Below are positions 29,798 to 37,801 of a stretch of DNA of 64,000 nt, one piece after another. How positions within the stretch are numbered: position 1 is the first letter of the stretch; the number at the start of each line of letters is the position of its first letter. The position numbers and the translations under genes are program-made. The notes beneath the pieces are model-generated. The model saw only the letters and a list, made by a program, of their open reading frames with translations, searched no databases and was not told where the DNA came from. The stretch is taken from positions 1,902,121 through 1,966,120 of the forward strand of contig CP011020.1 of the NCBI GenBank assembly GCA_001023535.1, in the 5' to 3' direction. Source of the stretch: Pseudomonas chlororaphis. GTDB taxonomy: Bacteria > Pseudomonadota > Gammaproteobacteria > Pseudomonadales > Pseudomonadaceae.

Positions 29798-30835
29798 ATG
29801 AAACTGGCCCCCGCCCAACTCGGCAAGCACCTGCAAGGCGCCCTCGCGCCGGTCTACATCATCAGTGGCGATGACCCATTGCTGTGCCAGGAAGCTGCCG
29901 ACGCCATCCGCAGTGCCGCTCGCCAGCAAGGGTTCGACGAACGCCAGGTGTTCGCCGCCGACGCCAATTTCGATTGGGGCAGCCTGCTGCTGGCCGGGGC
30001 GAGCATGTCCCTGTTCGCAGAAAAGCGCCTGCTGGAGCTGCGCCTGCCGTCCGGTAAACCTGGCGACAAAGGCGCCGCCGCGCTGATCGAGTATTGCTCG
30101 CGGCCTGCCGAGGACACGGTCCTGCTCATCAACCTGCCGAAACTCGATGGCAGTGCGCAGAAGACCAAATGGGGCAAGGCCCTGGTGGAGGGTCAGCAAA
30201 CCCAGTTCGTGCAGATCTGGCCGGTGGATGTCAGCCAACTGCCGAGCTGGATCCGCCAACGCCTGTCCCAGGCCGGCCTCTCGGCCAGCCAGGACGCGGT
30301 GGAGCTGATTGCCGCCCGCGTCGAAGGCAACCTGCTGGCCGCGGCCCAGGAAATCGAAAAGCTCAAGCTGATGGCCGAAGGCGGACAAATCACCGTGGAA
30401 ACGGTGCAGGCCGCCGTGGCCGACAGCGCTCGCTTCGATGTCTTCGGGCTGACCGATGCGATCCTCAACGGCGAGGCTGCCCACGCCCTGCGCATGCTTG
30501 AAGGCTTGCGAGGCGAAGGCGTCGAGCCACCGGTGATCCTCTGGGCGCTGTCCCGGGAATTGCGCCTGCTGGCCAACCTGTCGTTGCAGTACAGCCAGGG
30601 TGTACCGCTGGACAAGGCCTTCAGCCAGGCCCGCCCGCCCGTATGGGACAAACGCAAGCCGCTGATGAGCAAGGCCCTGCAACGTTACTCGGCGCCGCGC
30701 TGGGCACAACTGCTGCTCGAAGCGCAGCGCATCGACGCGCAGATCAAGGGCCAGGCCGCTGGCTCGCCGTGGATGAGCCTGAGTCGGTTGTCGCTGTTGA
30801 TGGCCGGGCAGCGACTGACGCTTCCAGCTGAATAA
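29798..30835 (+). CDS. holA: DNA polymerase III delta subunit
   Basis: 345 residues, close to E. coli HolA (343). Delta opens the beta sliding clamp in the clamp loader. Family blocks: APVYIISGDDPLLCQEAADA, the clamp-binding helix region LLAGASMSLFAEKRLLELRL, and AARVEGNLLAAAQEIEKLKL in the middle domain. The C-terminal collar domain has FDVFGLTDAILNGEAAHALR. No catalytic Walker motif is expected in delta, and none is seen. Followed by a REP repeat and then arfA. Confidence 0.94.
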   Translation: MKLAPAQLGKHLQGALAPVYIISGDDPLLCQEAADAIRSAARQQGFDERQVFAADANFDWGSLLLAGASMSLFAEKRLLELRLPSGKPGDKGAAALIEYCSRPAEDTVLLINLPKLDGSAQKTKWGKALVEGQQTQFVQIWPVDVSQLPSWIRQRLSQAGLSASQDAVELIAARVEGNLLAAAQEIEKLKLMAEGGQITVETVQAAVADSARFDVFGLTDAILNGEAAHALRMLEGLRGEGVEPPVILWALSRELRLLANLSLQYSQGVPLDKAFSQARPPVWDKRKPLMSKALQRYSAPRWAQLLLEAQRIDAQIKGQAAGSPWMSLSRLSLLMAGQRLTLPAE

Positions 30836-30858
30836 ACACCGCCTTGCCAGATGCTTTT

Positions 30859-30951
30859 GTGGCGAGGTAGCTTGCTCCCGCTGGATCGCGAAGCGATCCC
30901 AAAAAAGCGATGAGCGCTACGCACTCAAGCGGGAGCAAGCTCCCTCGCCAC
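30859..30951. repeat. REP pair (GTGGCGAGGGAG family)
   Basis: Inverted units GTGGCGAGGTAGCTTGCTCCCG and CGGGAGCAAGCTCCCTCGCC around a ~50-bp centre, between holA and arfA. Confidence 0.85.
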
Positions 30952-31068
30952 ACAAGCGCGCTGGTCGCAAACGCTGCACACATTCCGCCGGCCTGCCGGG
31001 ACTGGACAGCCCTCCAACTCTGGCCCATGATTCGCCCCGCACAACCCTCCCCCATGAGAGATCCCACC

Positions 31069-31233
31069 ATGAGCAAAAAGCCATCCAGGCATGGCCCCAA
31101 CAAGGCCAAGTCCATCGTCGCCCAGCCGCTGTTTCGCAGCCGCCAGGAACGACCCGCCAAGGGCAAGGGCAGCTACCGCCGCGAAGCCTTCCAGTCTGAC
31201 AACTGGGAGGCTTCTTGCTTTCTGGCCGCTTGA
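31069..31233 (+). CDS. arfA: Alternative ribosome-rescue factor ArfA
   Basis: 54 residues starting at the ATG at 31069, with GAGAGA about seven bases upstream. The family features are a basic N-terminus (KKPSRHGPNKAKSIVAQ), the PLFRSRQ block matching PLFRQR of E. coli ArfA, then KGKGSYRR and NWEAS. ArfA recruits RF2 to release stalled ribosomes when trans-translation fails. The last codons hold a 13-bp hairpin (31183-31214) followed by T-rich sequence, so many transcripts may lack the stop codon, as in E. coli. The C-terminus ends soon after (CFLAA), shorter than the hydrophobic tail of E. coli. Confidence 0.88.
   Translation: MSKKPSRHGPNKAKSIVAQPLFRSRQERPAKGKGSYRREAFQSDNWEASCFLAA
31183..31220 (+). 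terminator. Hairpin inside arfA (terminator or RNase III site)
   Basis: GAAGCCTTCCAGT (31183-31195), loop CTGACA, ACTGGGAGGCTTC (31202-31214): a 13-bp stem with one G-T pair, followed by TTGCTTTCT. It lies entirely before the stop codon at 31231-31233. In E. coli, a hairpin in the same place makes nonstop arfA mRNA. Confidence 0.75.
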
Positions 31234-31304
31234 ACACCTGGACAAGCCCTACAGCCCTTTCGCATGTTAAGGTCAGCACCTGATTTGTATTTCTGGACCC
31301 GTGC

Positions 31305-32627
31305 ATGCCCTTTTGTCTTTCCCGTCGCTTGCCCCTGCGCCAGCTGATTGCCGCCACCAGCATCGCCCTGCTGGTCGCCTGCGCTGAAAAACCCACCGCC
31401 GCCGACGCCCAACCGCTCCAGACCATCCCCGCCGTGACCGCCCCGGCCGTGGTGCCGCCTGTCGTGCCCACTGGTGAAAACCTGGACATCGTCCCCACCC
31501 AGACCTTCGCTGAATGGCAGGCCGGGTTTCGCAAGGACGCCTTGGCCGCCGGGATCCGTCCCGACCTGTTCGATCGCGCGTTCATTGGCGTCAGCCCCGA
31601 CATGAGCGTGATCAAGGCCGATCGCAGCCAGCCGGAATTCACCCGCCCCGTGTGGGAATACCTCGATGGCGCCCTGTCGCCGCTGCGGGTCAACAAAGGC
31701 AAGGCACTGATCCAGCAGAACGCCCAAGTGCTGCAAAGTATCGAGCAACGCTACGGCGTCGATCGCGAGGCGCTGGTGGCGGTGTGGGGCATGGAAAGCA
31801 ACTTCGGCCAGTTCCAGGGCACCAAGTCCGTGATCAACTCCCTGGCGACCCTGGCCTACGAAGGCCGACGCCCGGGCTTTGCCCATGCGCAACTGATCGC
31901 CGCCCTGCAAATCCTGCAACAGGGCGATATCGCACCGGAAAAAATGCTCGGCTCCTGGGCCGGCGCCATGGGCCAGACCCAGTTCATTCCCACCACGTAC
32001 AACACCCACGCGGTGGATTTCGACGGCGACGGACGCCGGGACATCTGGGGCAGTTCCACCGACGCCCTGGCCTCCACCGCCCACTACCTGCAAAGCTCCG
32101 GTTGGCAACGCGGCCAGCCGTGGGGGTACGAGGTAGAGTTGGAAAAGGGGTTCGACTACGCCCTGGCCGACGGCACGACCCGCAAACCCTTCTCCGAATG
32201 GGTACGCCTGGGGGTTTCCACCTACGACGGCATGCCGATTCCCCCGGGTGAACGGCAATTGCCGGCGGCCCTGCTGCTGCCCGCCGGCCATCGCGGCCCG
32301 GCGTTCCTGGTGTTCGACAACTTCCGCGCCATCCTCAAGTACAACAACTCCTCGTCGTACGCGCTGGCGGTGGGCTTGTTGTCAGGGCGTTTCACCGGTG
32401 CGGGGCTGGTGTACGGCCAGTGGCCCAAGGATGACCTGCCGCTGAGTCGCAGCGAACGCATCGAACTGCAGACCTTGCTGAGCACGCATCAATACGACGC
32501 CGGCACCCCCGACGGCATCATCGGCGCCAACACCCGCAAGGCAATCCGCAGCGCCCAGCAGTCACTCGGCTGGCCGGCGGATGGGTATCCGACGCATCAA
32601 TTGCTGGACGCGTTGCGTAACCGCTGA
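31305..32627 (+). CDS. MltB-family lytic murein transglycosylase with peptidoglycan-binding domain
   Basis: 440 residues. The signal region ends LLVACAEK, a good lipobox, so a lipoprotein is expected. A proline/valine-rich linker leads to an SLT_2/MltB catalytic domain (~70-365): AVWGMESNFGQFQGTK with the catalytic glutamate, GSWAGAMGQTQFIPTTYN, and VDFDGDGRRDIWGSSTDAL. A C-terminal PG_binding_1 domain (~375-440: LQTLLSTHQYDAGTPDGIIG) follows. In P. aeruginosa the related protein at this place is one of the SltB-type enzymes. It cleaves glycan strands to anhydromuropeptides. arfA precedes it by 71 bp. Confidence 0.9.
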   Translation: MPFCLSRRLPLRQLIAATSIALLVACAEKPTAADAQPLQTIPAVTAPAVVPPVVPTGENLDIVPTQTFAEWQAGFRKDALAAGIRPDLFDRAFIGVSPDMSVIKADRSQPEFTRPVWEYLDGALSPLRVNKGKALIQQNAQVLQSIEQRYGVDREALVAVWGMESNFGQFQGTKSVINSLATLAYEGRRPGFAHAQLIAALQILQQGDIAPEKMLGSWAGAMGQTQFIPTTYNTHAVDFDGDGRRDIWGSSTDALASTAHYLQSSGWQRGQPWGYEVELEKGFDYALADGTTRKPFSEWVRLGVSTYDGMPIPPGERQLPAALLLPAGHRGPAFLVFDNFRAILKYNNSSSYALAVGLLSGRFTGAGLVYGQWPKDDLPLSRSERIELQTLLSTHQYDAGTPDGIIGANTRKAIRSAQQSLGWPADGYPTHQLLDALRNR

Positions 32628-32652
32628 AGACTGTCTTGATGGCCACTGCCGC

Positions 32653-32736
32653 TTTCGCGAGCAAGCCCGCTCCCACAGGGACCGCGTTCTTTCATGGACA
32701 CACGATCAACCTGTGGGAGCGGGCTTGCTCGCGAAG
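32653..32736. repeat. REP pair (GTGGGAGCG family), reversed order
   Basis: TTTCGCGAGCAAGCCCGCTCCCACAG is followed about 35 bp later by its inverse CTGTGGGAGCGGGCTTGCTCGCGA, so the two units face the other way round compared with most doublets here. It lies between two convergent genes. Confidence 0.85.
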
Positions 32737-32759
32737 ACTGAGTCGCAGACGACGCAGGA

Positions 32760-33695
32760 TTAGCGTGTAACCACCACATCCTGCTCCAGCACCAACCGCT
32801 TCTCCCCCGCATCCAGCCTCACCAATGCGCCCATCGGCAAGGTCAGGTTCGGATCGCAATGCCCACTGCGCCAACCGGACAGCACCGGAATGCGCAACGG
32901 CTCGAAGGTCTGCTTGAGCAGGCGATTCAACGCTTCGACCTCCACCCCGGCCACATCCCCCACCAGCACGCCGCGCAACTTGGCCAACGTGCCAGCCAGG
33001 CGCAACTGGGTCAGCAACCGATCAATGCGATACAGCGGCTCGTTGACGTCCTCAATGAGCAGGATCACACCGTCTGCGTCGATCTGGTAAGGCGTGCCCA
33101 TGGTCGCGGCAATGATCGAAAGGTTGCCCCCCAGCAAACGCCCATGGGCGATGCCGGGCTGGACGGTGGTCAATGGATAGGCCTCGGGATGACTCAGCAC
33201 ACTGCCCGCCTTCAACTGCCCATGCAACAGGCTGAAAAACGAGGTGACGGTCGGGGGTTGTTTGTCGCCCAACAGATCGGCATTGAGCAACGGTCCGTGA
33301 AAGGTCACGAATCCGGCATAACGGTTGATGGCCAGGTGCAGCGCGGTGATGTCGCTGTAGCCAACGAAAGGCTTGGGGTTGCGCCGCAACAGGTCGTAAT
33401 CGATGCGATCGAGCAAGCGTGGGGTGCCGTAGCCGCCGCGCAGGCAGATGATGGCGCTGACTTCAGGGTCGGCGAAGGCCGCATGCAGATCGTTGAGCCG
33501 TACCTCGTCACTGCCGGCCAGGTAGTTTTGCTTTTCGTAGACGCCTGGGAATATTCGCAGTTCGTGCCCCCTTGCGCGCATCCATTGGATGGCTTTTTCC
33601 GTGTCCAGGGGGGCGGGGCCGGCGGGGGCGATCAGGGCGATCAGGCCTTTGGGGGGGAGGGCTGGGACGGGGTGATGAGGGGTTAGGGTGTCCAT
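32760..33695 (-). CDS. ldcA: Murein tetrapeptide LD-carboxypeptidase
   Basis: 311 residues, peptidase family S66. LdcA removes the terminal D-Ala from cytoplasmic tetrapeptides during peptidoglycan recycling, the step before Mpl (encoded at 54421) ligates the tripeptide. Family blocks: LIALIAPAGPAPLDTEKA, ICLRGGYGTPRLLDRIDYDL, the nucleophile Ser in KPFVGYSDITALHLAI, Glu in LLIEDVNEPLYRIDR, and His in LSGWRSGHCDPNLTLPMG. There is no signal peptide, consistent with a cytosolic enzyme. Next to the large inverted repeat. Confidence 0.93.
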   Translation of the reverse strand: MDTLTPHHPVPALPPKGLIALIAPAGPAPLDTEKAIQWMRARGHELRIFPGVYEKQNYLAGSDEVRLNDLHAAFADPEVSAIICLRGGYGTPRLLDRIDYDLLRRNPKPFVGYSDITALHLAINRYAGFVTFHGPLLNADLLGDKQPPTVTSFFSLLHGQLKAGSVLSHPEAYPLTTVQPGIAHGRLLGGNLSIIAATMGTPYQIDADGVILLIEDVNEPLYRIDRLLTQLRLAGTLAKLRGVLVGDVAGVEVEALNRLLKQTFEPLRIPVLSGWRSGHCDPNLTLPMGALVRLDAGEKRLVLEQDVVVTR

Positions 33696-33721
33696 GGGCT
33701 TCCGGTTTGTCGGCTTGCTTA

Positions 33722-34424
33722 GTGTGTATATCCGTTTTTTTTGTAACGGCCACTTATGGTTCCGCCCTTACGGCGGGTCACTTTTTTCAAACGCCAAAAA
33801 AGTAACCAAAAACGCTGTGCCCCACCACTCGGCACCTCGCCTAGGCGAGGTGTTCCCTCACTCCGGCATTGCTCCGTGGGCCCGCCGCGAAGGGCCATCC
33901 ATGGCCCAGCGCGGCTATCCCGGCATCCATGCCGGGATGCCCACTACGCAATGCCTGCGTTCGGCCAGCGTGGTTAATGGGGCGTTTAGATCAAAGTCAA
34001 AAGCAGAGCAAAGCGAGGGCACGCTCAACATGTGTGTAGCTGATCCACCGCCATCGCGAGCAAGCTTTGCTCCACGGCCCAGACCTACAACGTTGTAAGG
34101 ATGCAGAACCGCCCAAAACAGACCAGCCACCAGACTGCTTCGCTTTTGATTTTGCTCTTGCGCCCCATTAACCACGATGGCTGAACGAAGGTATTGCGCA
34201 GTGGGCACCTCGGCATGGATGCCGAGGTAGCCGCGCTGGGCCATGGATGGCCCTTCGCGGCGGGCCCGCGGAGCAATGCCTTCGTTCAGGCATGCCGAGC
34301 CTAGGCGAGGCACCGAGTGGTGGGGCGAAGACCTTTTGGTTACTTTTGGGGCGTTTGCCAAAAGTAACCCGCCGTAAGGGCGGAACCCTAAGTAGCCGTT
34401 ACACAAAAAACGGATATACACACA
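33722..34424. repeat. Large imperfect inverted repeat (~260-bp arms)
   Basis: The left arm (33722-33984) and the right arm (34161-34424) are inverted copies with scattered differences, separated by ~175 bp. Shared landmarks, in order from each outer end: GTGTATATCCG, TTCCGCCCTTACGGCGGGT, a run of AAAAGTAACCAAAA, CCCCACCACTCGG, GGGCCCGCCGCGAAGGGCCA, GGCCCAGCGCGGCTA, an inner palindrome around GGCATCCATGCC, and GTGGTTAATGGGGCG. The centre includes a damaged REP unit (CGCGAGCAAGCTTTGCTCC). Open frames in the arms have no support as genes. It resembles the dispersed non-coding repeats known from P. fluorescens genomes; the exact family is not asserted. Confidence 0.85.
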
Positions 34425-34445
34425 GCCCCACCAAAACCGGCTAAA

Positions 34446-35468
34446 TCAGCTCCCCAACAGCTCCGCCTTGACCAACTTCGCCTGCTCATCCGCATGATAC
34501 GAAGACCGCACCAACGGCCCCGAAGCCACATTCTTGAACCCCATCTTGTACCCCTCCTCGGCAAACCAGGCAAAGGTATCCGGATGCACAAAACGCTGCA
34601 CCGGCAGGTGACTACGCGAAGGCTGCAGGTACTGCCCCAGGGTCAGCATGTCGATGTCATGCTCACGCATGCGCTTCATGACCTCAATGACCTCATCGTC
34701 GGTCTCCCCCAGGCCCAGCATCAGCCCGGACTTGGTCGGAATGTGCGGCATCATCTGCTTGAAGCGTTGCAGCAAGGTCAGCGACCACTGGTAGTCCGAG
34801 CCCGGACGCGCAGCCTTGTACAGGCGCGGTACGGTTTCCAGGTTGTGGTTGAACACATCCGGCGGCTCGGCGGCGGTGATCTCCAGGGCGATGTCCATGC
34901 GGCCACGGTAGTCGGGCACCAGGGTTTCGAGCTGCACGTTCGGCGACAGCTTGCGGATCTCACGGATGCAGTCGGCGAAGTGCTGGGCGCCGCCGTCACG
35001 CAGGTCGTCGCGGTCCACCGAAGTGATGACCACGTACTTGAGTTTCAGATCGGCAATGGCCACGGCCAGGTTTTCCGGCTCGCTCGCGTCCAGTGGCTTC
35101 GGCCGGCCATGGCCGACGTCGCAGAAGGGGCAGCGACGGGTGCAGATGTCACCCATGATCATGAACGTGGCGGTGCCACCGGAGAAGCACTCGCCCAGGT
35201 TCGGGCAGGACGCCTCTTCACAGACACTGTGCAGCTTGTGCTTGCGCAGCAGCGCCTTGATACGGTCGACCTCCGGGGAAACCGGGATGCGCACGCGAAT
35301 CCAGTCGGGTTTCTTCGGCAGTTCGGTGGTGGGGATAATCTTGACCGGGATGCGTGCAACCTTCTCGGCGCCGCGCAGCTTGACGCCGGCCTCGACCTTG
35401 GCACGCGGGGCCGGACGCTCGGTAACATCCTGCGTCGGGATTATGGTTTGCACTGCATCAGTAGTCAT
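34446..35468 (-). CDS. lipA: Lipoyl synthase
   Basis: 340 residues from the ATG at 35468 ([15 protein letters not shown]); a longer frame upstream runs inside lipB. Radical-SAM enzyme that inserts two sulfurs into octanoyl groups on 2-oxoacid dehydrogenases and the glycine cleavage protein. The auxiliary cluster cysteines are in [12 protein letters not shown] and the radical-SAM cluster in [10 protein letters not shown]. LipA family ending: [19 protein letters not shown], including the RSSYHA motif whose serine ligates the auxiliary cluster. Last gene of the ybeD-lipB-lipA group, one base after lipB. Confidence 0.97.
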   Translation of the reverse strand: MTTDAVQTIIPTQDVTERPAPRAKVEAGVKLRGAEKVARIPVKIIPTTELPKKPDWIRVRIPVSPEVDRIKALLRKHKLHSVCEEASCPNLGECFSGGTATFMIMGDICTRRCPFCDVGHGRPKPLDASEPENLAVAIADLKLKYVVITSVDRDDLRDGGAQHFADCIREIRKLSPNVQLETLVPDYRGRMDIALEITAAEPPDVFNHNLETVPRLYKAARPGSDYQWSLTLLQRFKQMMPHIPTKSGLMLGLGETDDEVIEVMKRMREHDIDMLTLGQYLQPSRSHLPVQRFVHPDTFAWFAEEGYKMGFKNVASGPLVRSSYHADEQAKLVKAELLGS

Positions 35469-35469
35469 A

Positions 35470-36117
35470 TCAGTCGATTCCGCCCGTGAGGGTCGTCTGC
35501 TCAGCGTAGTCGAGGTGTTTGACGAGCTGCGCGCGCAGCCGGGCACTTACCTCGGCAAATTCAATCGATCCTGCGTGATCGCGCAACTGGGTCATCGCCA
35601 GCCCCGCATAGCCACAGGGATTAATCCGTCGAAACGGTTCAAGGTCCATGTCCACGTTCAAGGCCAGGCCATGAAACGAGCAACCGTGGCGGATCCGCAG
35701 CCCCAGGGAGGCGATCTTGGCCCCGTCGACGTAGACCCCCGGCGCATCCGGCTTGGCCGCGGCCATCACGCCGTAGCTGGCCAGCAGCTCGATGAGGCAG
35801 GTTTCCATGCGGGTGACCAGCTCGCGCACGCCGAACCCCAGCTTGCGCACATCCAGCAACAGGTAGGCGACCAGTTGGCCGGGACCATGGTAGGTCACCT
35901 GGCCGCCGCGGTCGACCTTCACCACCGGGATATCGCCCGGCAGCAACAGGTGCTCGGCCTTGCCGGCCTGGCCCTGGGTGAACACCGGCGGATGCTCCAC
36001 CAGCCAGACTTCATCGTCGGCGGTGTTGCCCCGTTCGTTGGTAAAGCGTTGCATCGCGTGCCAGACCGGCTCATAGGCCATCTGGCCCAGCTCGCGAAAA
36101 CCCAGCGTGCCCGGCAT
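35470..36117 (-). CDS. lipB: Octanoyltransferase LipB
   Basis: 215 residues from the ATG at 36117, which overlaps the stop of the upstream gene in a TGATG junction; a GTG one codon earlier is possible. LipB moves octanoate from acyl-carrier protein to lipoyl domains. The [20 protein letters not shown] block, the catalytic lysine in [19 protein letters not shown] and the catalytic cysteine in [15 protein letters not shown] are all present. It supplies the substrate for LipA, encoded directly downstream. Confidence 0.96.
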   Translation of the reverse strand: MPGTLGFRELGQMAYEPVWHAMQRFTNERGNTADDEVWLVEHPPVFTQGQAGKAEHLLLPGDIPVVKVDRGGQVTYHGPGQLVAYLLLDVRKLGFGVRELVTRMETCLIELLASYGVMAAAKPDAPGVYVDGAKIASLGLRIRHGCSFHGLALNVDMDLEPFRRINPCGYAGLAMTQLRDHAGSIEFAEVSARLRAQLVKHLDYAEQTTLTGGID

Positions 36118-36392
36118 CACAACACCATGTGTACGAAACCGGTCGCCCGCAGTTCGCTGTTGATGTCGTAGAGCTGTTCCTGGCCGGTGGCCAGGATGTG
36201 CAACTGGATCGTCGTGTACTTGCCGTTGGTGCTCTGGCGCTCGGCCAGGGTCTTGAGGTCAACGGTCGCATGTTTCTCAAGGATCGCGATGATCTTGTCC
36301 TTGAAGCCCACGCCGGTGTCGCCGATCACCTTGATCGGGTAATCCGCGCAGGGGAATTCGATTTTTGGAGCCTTTACTTCTGGGTCTGTCAT
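36117..36392 (-). CDS. ybeD: YbeD/DUF493 family protein
   Basis: 91 residues from the ATG at 36392 ([15 protein letters not shown]). Small cytosolic protein with the ferredoxin-like fold of DUF493; [15 protein letters not shown], then [20 protein letters not shown] and [11 protein letters not shown] match the family blocks. It lies between dacA and lipB as in E. coli, where its role is still unclear. Its stop codon overlaps the lipB start by one base. Confidence 0.93.
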   Translation of the reverse strand: MTDPEVKAPKIEFPCADYPIKVIGDTGVGFKDKIIAILEKHATVDLKTLAERQSTNGKYTTIQLHILATGQEQLYDINSELRATGFVHMVL

Positions 36393-36424
36393 GGCGTAAC
36401 GGCCTCGTAAGCCCGGGTAACGAA

Positions 36425-36457
36425 CATGGCCCCGCACCGGATCGGAACGGGGCCATG
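36425..36457 (-). terminator. Hairpin between dacA and ybeD
   Basis: CATGGCCCCG (36425-36434) and CGGGGCCATG (36448-36457) form a perfect 10-bp inverted repeat with a 13-base loop, 18 bases after the dacA stop. There is no T-tract, so it is likely a partial terminator or 3'-end stabiliser that sets dacA apart from ybeD-lipB-lipA. Confidence 0.45.
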
Positions 36458-36474
36458 CAGGTCAACAGCTGGAA

Positions 36475-37632
36475 TCAGTTGAACAAGCCGTAGAAGAATA
36501 GACGGATGCTATCCCACATGCGGCGGAAGATACCACCTTCCTCGACCGCGTCCAGCGCGATCAGGTCGGCGCTGTGCACCACCTTGTCGTCCAGTTTGAC
36601 TTCGACTTTACCGATCACGTCGCCCTTGGCGATAGGTGCGGTCAGTTGCGGGTTCATGGTCATGCTGGCAGCGAGCTTCTTGAGCTGGCCTTTAGGCAGA
36701 GTCATGGTCAGGTCCTGGGCCAGACCGGCCTTCACCTGGCTGCTGGTGCCTTTCCAGACCTGGGCCTGGGCCAGCTCGGTGCCCTTCTGGTAGAAGGTCT
36801 GGGTTTCGAAGAAGCGGAAACCGTAGGTCAGAAGCTTCTGGGTTTCGGCGGCACGGGCCACTTCGCTGCTGGTGCCGAAGACCACCGCGATCAGGCGCAT
36901 GCCGTCACGCACGGCCGAGGACACCATGCAGTAGCCGGCTTCGTCGGTGTGACCGGTCTTCAGGCCATCGACGGTCTTGTCGCGCCACAGCAGCAGGTTG
37001 CGGTTAGGCTGCTTGATACCGTTCCAGAAGAACTCCTTCTGGGAGTAGATGGCGTAGTGCGCCGGGTCTTCGTGGATGATCGCCCGTGCCAGGATGGCCA
37101 TGTCGTGAGCCGACGAGTAGTGCTCGGGGTTCGGCAGGCCGGTCGGGTTCATGAAGTGGCTGTTGGTCATGCCCAGGTCGGCCACGGTCTTGTTCATCAT
37201 GTCGGCGAACGCGTCTTCGCTGCCGGCGATGTGCTCGGCCAGGGCGACGCTGGCGTCGTTGCCGGACTGAATGATGATGCCGTGCAGCAGGTCGCTGACG
37301 GTCACTTGCGAGCCCACCTTGATGAACATCCGCGAACCGCCGGTACGCCAGGCGTTCTCGCTGACGGTCACCGGATCGTTTTCACCGATCTGGCCGCGAC
37401 GGATTTCCAGGGTGGCGATGTAGGCGGTCATCAGCTTGGTCAGGCTGGCCGGTGGCAGGCGCTGGTCACCATTGTTCTCCACCAGCACGTTGCCGCTGCT
37501 GGCATCCATGAGCACATAGGACTTGGCGGCCAATTGTGGCGGCGATGGCATCATCTCGACCGCGAACGCGGCAGGTGAAAGCAGCAGCGGGACTAGCAGG
37601 CAAAGGCGTTTGGCAAAGGTGGTGATGTTCAT
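36475..37632 (-). CDS. dacA: D-alanyl-D-alanine carboxypeptidase (PBP5/6 type)
   Basis: 385 residues from the ATG at 37632. Signal peptide (LCLLVPLLLSPAAFA), S11 peptidase domain with the SxxK motif in PPASLTKLMTAYI, SxN in IIQSGNDASVALAEH and KTG in DGLKTGHTDEAGYC, then the PBP5-type C-terminal beta domain. The last residues (MWDSIRLFFYGLFN) form the amphipathic helix that attaches this family to the inner membrane. It trims the fifth residue of peptidoglycan stem peptides. In P. aeruginosa numbering the gene here is often called dacC; the function is the same. Confidence 0.95.
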   Translation of the reverse strand: MNITTFAKRLCLLVPLLLSPAAFAVEMMPSPPQLAAKSYVLMDASSGNVLVENNGDQRLPPASLTKLMTAYIATLEIRRGQIGENDPVTVSENAWRTGGSRMFIKVGSQVTVSDLLHGIIIQSGNDASVALAEHIAGSEDAFADMMNKTVADLGMTNSHFMNPTGLPNPEHYSSAHDMAILARAIIHEDPAHYAIYSQKEFFWNGIKQPNRNLLLWRDKTVDGLKTGHTDEAGYCMVSSAVRDGMRLIAVVFGTSSEVARAAETQKLLTYGFRFFETQTFYQKGTELAQAQVWKGTSSQVKAGLAQDLTMTLPKGQLKKLAASMTMNPQLTAPIAKGDVIGKVEVKLDDKVVHSADLIALDAVEEGGIFRRMWDSIRLFFYGLFN

Positions 37633-37726
37633 CCGTCTCTCGAAATCGCTAATGGAAACTGCCCGGAGGCAATACTTACAAGCAGCCTTCTTGACGGGCT
37701 GCCGCGTATTTAAGTTGCTCACTCAC

Positions 37727-37745
37727 AGCCCTTGCCGGGCTTTTG
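37727..37745 (+). terminator. Weak terminator-like hairpin on the plus strand
   Basis: AGCCC, loop TTGCC, GGGCT followed by TTTG and TT. It faces the plus strand although both neighbours (dacA, rlpA) are on the minus strand. The stem is only 5 bp, so it may be chance. Confidence 0.25.
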
Positions 37746-37801
37746 TTATTCATGGAGCCAACAACCCGACCCGCTCGAACCGCAAGCGGGCCGTCAATCA
37801 A

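Noticed and set aside
33688-34421. Open frames of ~100-170 codons in both arms of the large inverted repeat
   Set aside because: They lie inside an inverted DNA repeat and read mirror copies of the same bases, lack ribosome-binding sites and known domains, and differ between arms in ways that do not keep the reading frame.
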